From Arthrobacter sp. P2b (GTDB taxonomy: Bacteria; Actinomycetota; Actinomycetes; Actinomycetales; Micrococcaceae), in contig NZ_FVZL01000018.1 in the NCBI RefSeq assembly GCF_900168295.1, positions 1 through 64,000 of the forward strand: a stretch of 64,000 bases of DNA, read 5' to 3'. A model generated the notes under the pieces. That model saw only the letters and a list, made by a program, of their open reading frames with translations, was not told where the DNA came from and made no database searches. Shown here in pieces: positions 61,100 to 64,000 of the stretch (positions are counted from its first letter, which is position 1; each line of letters opens with the position of its first letter). Both the position numbers and the translations under genes were made by a program.

Positions 61100-62608
61100 T
61101 TAGGGGGCGAGTGGGGATGTGTTGCTGAGCTTGCGGGTGACGTCGGCGAGGGACTGGTCGTCGCCTACGTTGCCGGCGAAGACGATGTACGGGATGCCCT
61201 TTGCGGGGCCGTCAACCGGTTCCCACAGGCTGACGATGCCGGGGAGCATGGGGCCGCGGACGATGGCGTGGCGGATTTCCAGGCCGTGGGCCGCCACGTC
61301 GGAGGAGGTGATCCCGCCCTTGGCGATGACGAACCGCGGCGGGAAGGTCTTCAGGGTCCGGTTGACCACGGCGACGACGGCTGCCGACACGGTGCGCGCG
61401 ATCCGCAGGCTTTCGGCGGGGTCGTCTGTCTTGATGAGCAGGCGGCTGGTGTGCACGATGACGTCGCCGCCGCGGAGGGCCTCGACAACGGCGTCCACTG
61501 TCTGTTCCAGGTGGTTGGCGGCGGCTGCTTCATCGCCCAGCAGCTTTTCGACGTCGATCTCGATGATCCGGGCCGAGCTGTGCTGTTCGGTCAGTGCCTT
61601 GAGCTGGCGGGTGGTGACTCCTACGTGCGATCCGACGACGATCAGGCCGCCGGCCTCGGACGGTGTGTTGCCGGCGTAGGCCTCGGCTCCGGTCAGTTCG
61701 GCGCGGATGTCCTGGCCGATCCTGGCGCGGCCGAAGGGCGGGCCCACGCGGTAAAGGAGCTTCTTGCCGCGGCGCTCTGATTCTTCCAGGCCCAGGGCAA
61801 GGGCGCGGAGGTCGTTTTCGGTGACGATGTCCGCCACGACGGGGGTGGAATTGGTGGCGCCCTCGATTGCGTCGGCGATTGCGTTGGCGCTGATCTTTGC
61901 GCTCTCGGCGGGGTTCCCTGCTGCGGCACCAGCGCGGATGATGTTGAGGTCCAGGACAATCACCGAGTCCGCCGCGAAGCGGCCCTGCGACTTCTCCTGG
62001 ACGTACTCGGCCATCACGGAGGTGGTGAAGCCGAAGGTGGCATCCTTGGCGAACTCGGTTTCGGAGACCGCGGTGAGCGTCCCGGCGGCGTCACCGGTGC
62101 CCCGCATGTAGTGGACGCCACCGATGGTGACGCGCCCGGCGTCGGGAAAGGCAGGGACCAGGACCACGCCGTCGGTGGTTTCGCCGCTGACTTCCTCAAC
62201 GGTGGCGGCGATGACGTCGGGTTCCAGCGGGTAATGGCCGCGGAGGGTGGAATCGCTGCGGCTGACAAACCCCAGGCGCAGTGCGTCCGGCGAGCCGGCG
62301 GCGGAGAGGGCGTTGCGGACCACTTCCCCGTTCCGGGCGGCTGCTTCGGCCGGATCGAGGCTGCGGGTGTTGGTCAGGACATATACGGCGGGCTTGGCCT
62401 GGCCGAAGGCCCAGATGAAGTCTTCAACCTCCCAGCGGGTGAGCACGGGCAGGTCCGCCACGGACTGCGTTCCCGTGGGGTCGTCGTCGAGCACTACCAG
62501 CACCCGGGGAACCTCTGCATTGGACGCGGCCAGCGTGTCCGCAACCAGCCCCGCCGGGATCTGGATTTCAGCCGGGTAGGCGGCCAGAAGGTCTGCTTCA
62601 AGCGTCAC
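61100..62608 (-). CDS. Four-carbon acid sugar kinase family protein (DUF1537)
   Basis: A 502-residue kinase: VPRVLVVLDDDPTGTQSVADLPVL at residues about 34-57 (substrate-binding Asp cluster), FVSRSDSTLRGHYPLEPDVI, GGLIVVGSHVGVTTRQLKAL and the nucleotide-binding RFVIAKGGITSSDVA near the end. DUF1537 kinases (OtnK, DtnK) phosphorylate 3-oxo-tetronate or D-threonate/erythronate. GTG at 62608 follows ACGGAGTGCACT. It is the first gene of the operon and is divergent from the GntR regulator. Confidence 0.93.
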   Translation of the reverse strand: MTLEADLLAAYPAEIQIPAGLVADTLAASNAEVPRVLVVLDDDPTGTQSVADLPVLTRWEVEDFIWAFGQAKPAVYVLTNTRSLDPAEAAARNGEVVRNALSAAGSPDALRLGFVSRSDSTLRGHYPLEPDVIAATVEEVSGETTDGVVLVPAFPDAGRVTIGGVHYMRGTGDAAGTLTAVSETEFAKDATFGFTTSVMAEYVQEKSQGRFAADSVIVLDLNIIRAGAAAGNPAESAKISANAIADAIEGATNSTPVVADIVTENDLRALALGLEESERRGKKLLYRVGPPFGRARIGQDIRAELTGAEAYAGNTPSEAGGLIVVGSHVGVTTRQLKALTEQHSSARIIEIDVEKLLGDEAAAANHLEQTVDAVVEALRGGDVIVHTSRLLIKTDDPAESLRIARTVSAAVVAVVNRTLKTFPPRFVIAKGGITSSDVAAHGLEIRHAIVRGPMLPGIVSLWEPVDGPAKGIPYIVFAGNVGDDQSLADVTRKLSNTSPLAP

Positions 62609-62665
62609 AGTGCACTCCGTTGTGTAGTGATCCGAGGTGGCGGATCCTGATGTAAACGTATCTGT

Positions 62666-62682
62666 AAGATGTCTGACATCTT
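62666..62682. promoter_or_regulatory. FadR/GntR-type operator dyad 1
   Basis: AAGATGTCTGACATCTT is a perfect 8+1+8 dyad with a central TGTC-N-GACA core. It lies 58 bp upstream of the kinase start and 98 bp upstream of the GntR start, where the FadR-type regulator encoded next door would be expected to bind. Confidence 0.65.
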
Positions 62683-62730
62683 GCATCTGATGCTAGTGTG
62701 GCATAGGACATAAAGACGCGCAAGTAGACT

Positions 62731-62740
62731 TGTCCGACAT
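62731..62740. promoter_or_regulatory. FadR/GntR-type operator dyad 2
   Basis: TGTCCGACAT repeats the TGTC-N-GACA core of the site at 62666 with a spacing of 60 bp core to core. It is 40 bp upstream of the GntR ATG and may serve autoregulation. Confidence 0.5.
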
Positions 62741-62779
62741 ATCCGCTGGGCAAGGGCGCGGGCAGGAATCGGGGGCATC

Positions 62780-63484
62780 ATGGCAAGGAAATCGTTGGTC
62801 GGCGTCGTGGCCGACGAGCTGTTGGACCGCATCATCGAAGGCGAATTTCCGCCTGGCGCCACAGTTCCCGGGGAGCACGAACTGAGCGCGCGGCACGAGG
62901 TAAGCCGGATGACCGTGCGGGAAGCCATGAAAACCCTGCAGGCGCAGCAGATCCTCAGCGTGGAGCGGGGCCGGGGCACCTTCGTCAATCCCCTGAACCG
63001 CTGGACCTCGCTGGAAGCCGTCCTGCGGGCGGCGTCCGAGGGCAAGAACGAGGCCGAATCTTCCGTCCAGCTCATCGAACTCCGCAGGATGCTGGAGACG
63101 GGCGCCTGCGAACTGGCCGCCGGGAGGATCGCGGAGGCGGACATCGCCTCCCTGTTTTCCTACATTTCCGCCATGAAGGCAGCCCATGCCATCAATGACG
63201 TTGCCGCCTTTGTCGAGGCCGACCTTGCCTTCCACGACGTGATCCTGCGCGCCTCGGGCAACGTGTTTGTGTCCGTGCTGTTCGAGCCGCTGCACCGGGT
63301 CCTGGAAAAGCGGCGGGCAGAAACTTCGGCCGTACCGGAAATCCAGGTCCATGCCATTGGGCATCACGAGAACATCGCGGATGCACTCCAGTCCCGGGAT
63401 GCAACACGGGCACGGGAGGCCATGGATGCGCACATGCAGCAGACCCTGGATGACCTGAAGAACCTGGTGCTGCCCGCCAAATAA
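62780..63484 (+). CDS. FadR subfamily GntR transcriptional regulator
   Basis: A 234-residue protein. Residues 5-72 form the GntR winged helix (VVADELLDRIIEGEFPPGATVPGEHELSARHEVSRMTVREAMKTLQAQQILSVERGRGTFV). The rest is the helical FCD ligand domain (LIELRRMLETGACELAA, AFVEADLAFHDVILRASGN, HIGHHENIADAL-type metal/ligand His). It probably senses an acid-sugar intermediate and represses the divergent kinase-dehydrogenase-permease-aldolase operon through the twin dyads between them. Confidence 0.93.
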   Translation: MARKSLVGVVADELLDRIIEGEFPPGATVPGEHELSARHEVSRMTVREAMKTLQAQQILSVERGRGTFVNPLNRWTSLEAVLRAASEGKNEAESSVQLIELRRMLETGACELAAGRIAEADIASLFSYISAMKAAHAINDVAAFVEADLAFHDVILRASGNVFVSVLFEPLHRVLEKRRAETSAVPEIQVHAIGHHENIADALQSRDATRAREAMDAHMQQTLDDLKNLVLPAK

Positions 63485-63582
63485 CCGGTGGCGGCGCTAA
63501 CGGGGATTTGGCGCGGAACGGGCTGTGCGCGTTTAGGATGCCGACAGGTCCGTTTTCAGCGGCCCTGTTACGTCTGCGCCTG

Positions 63583-64000
63583 CTATGGCAGGGTGAGGAT
63601 TTCGGCTCCGTCAGCGGTGATGGCGATGGTGTGCTCGGTGTGTGCCGTCCGGCAGCCCGTGGCACTTCGGAGCGTCCACCCGTCGGGGTCGGTGACGAGT
63701 TGGGCGGTATCCACCATGACCCAGGGCTCCAGGGCGAGCAGCAACCCGGGGCGGAGTTTGTATCCCCGGCCCGGCTGTCCGGTGTTGGGAACATGCGGGT
63801 CCTGGTGCATGGTCGATCCGATGCCGTGACCGCCAAACTGGGTGTTGATCGGGTACCCCGCCTCGCTGAGGACGGAGCCGATGGCATGGGAGATGTCGCC
63901 GATGCGGGCGCCGGGCCCGGCTGCGGCTATTCCTGCACTCAAGGCGCGTTCGGTTGCGCTGATCAGGGCGACGCTCTCCGCCGGCCTTGATTCGCCCACG
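63583..64000 (-). CDS. map: Type I methionine aminopeptidase, C-terminal part (partial)
   Basis: The frame is open to the window edge, so the N-terminal half is missing. Residues present include FGGHGIGSTMHQDPHVPN (metal-ligand His), LLLALEPWVMV (metal-ligand Glu) and TAHTEHTIAIT with the last metal Glu/His region, all of type I methionine aminopeptidase, which removes the starting Met from new proteins. Its stop is 98 bp from the convergent GntR gene. Confidence 0.92.
   Translation of the reverse strand, partial: VGESRPAESVALISATERALSAGIAAAGPGARIGDISHAIGSVLSEAGYPINTQFGGHGIGSTMHQDPHVPNTGQPGRGYKLRPGLLLALEPWVMVDTAQLVTDPDGWTLRSATGCRTAHTEHTIAITADGAEILTLP

Overview
The window is a high-GC actinobacterial chromosome segment. 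GTG/TTG starts, 4-bp ATGA/GTGA gene overlaps, Ku plus a three-domain LigD, a desferrioxamine-type siderophore operon and the protein set point to Micrococcaceae, most likely Arthrobacter or Pseudarthrobacter. This placement is inferred from gene content and style; no database was searched. No tRNA, rRNA, CRISPR array, transposase, phage module or replication origin was recognised.

Layout. 1-2.4 kb: end of a LEA-like stress protein, a YihY/BrkB membrane protein, a small helical protein and a CsbD protein. 2.4-7.3 kb (minus): an uncharacterised cassette of acyl-CoA-dehydrogenase-like protein, PIG-L deacetylase/NodS-like methyltransferase fusion and GT2 glycosyltransferase, downstream of a Dps ferritin, then an O-methyltransferase and a thiamine-binding protein. 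7.4-16.5 kb: TetR regulator, small orphan proteins, a DoxX-AzlC-AzlD operon, a CoA-transferase, a GDPD phosphodiesterase, a DUF445 protein, an EcsC-like protein and PxpA.

16.5-28.3 kb is the clearest functional unit, a glycine island. Two tandem glycine riboswitches face away from each other. The minus one precedes an amino-acid permease and an MTHFR-like gene. The plus one precedes gcvP-gcvT-gcvH-glyA-sdaA-lipA, which takes glycine via serine to pyruvate and includes the synthase that makes GcvH's lipoyl group. Three different palindromic repeats sit in its intergenic gaps.

28.4-34 kb: an MFS exporter, a GH65 phosphorylase with a beta-phosphoglucomutase-type HAD protein behind a LacI-type operator, and an esterase. 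34.2-39 kb: a DUF6458 protein and a fructose PTS operon (DeoR regulator, fruK, fruA, ptsH). 39-44.3 kb: a methyltransferase/SRPBCC pair and divergent ku/ligD for non-homologous end joining. 45-49 kb: an MHS-type MFS transporter, a FUSC-family membrane protein and a short-chain dehydrogenase.

49-54.6 kb: desABCD, all overlapping by 4 bp, behind overlapping DtxR/IdeR-type iron boxes, next to a frameshifted small membrane-protein gene. 55.3-57.7 kb: a small orphan protein, a CPYC flavoprotein reductase, a GNAT protein and a DUF1304 protein. 57.8-63.5 kb: a four-carbon acid-sugar (threonate/erythronate-like) operon of DUF1537 kinase, dehydrogenase, GntP permease and class II aldolase, divergent from a FadR-type GntR regulator with two matching operator-like dyads. 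The window ends inside a methionine aminopeptidase gene.
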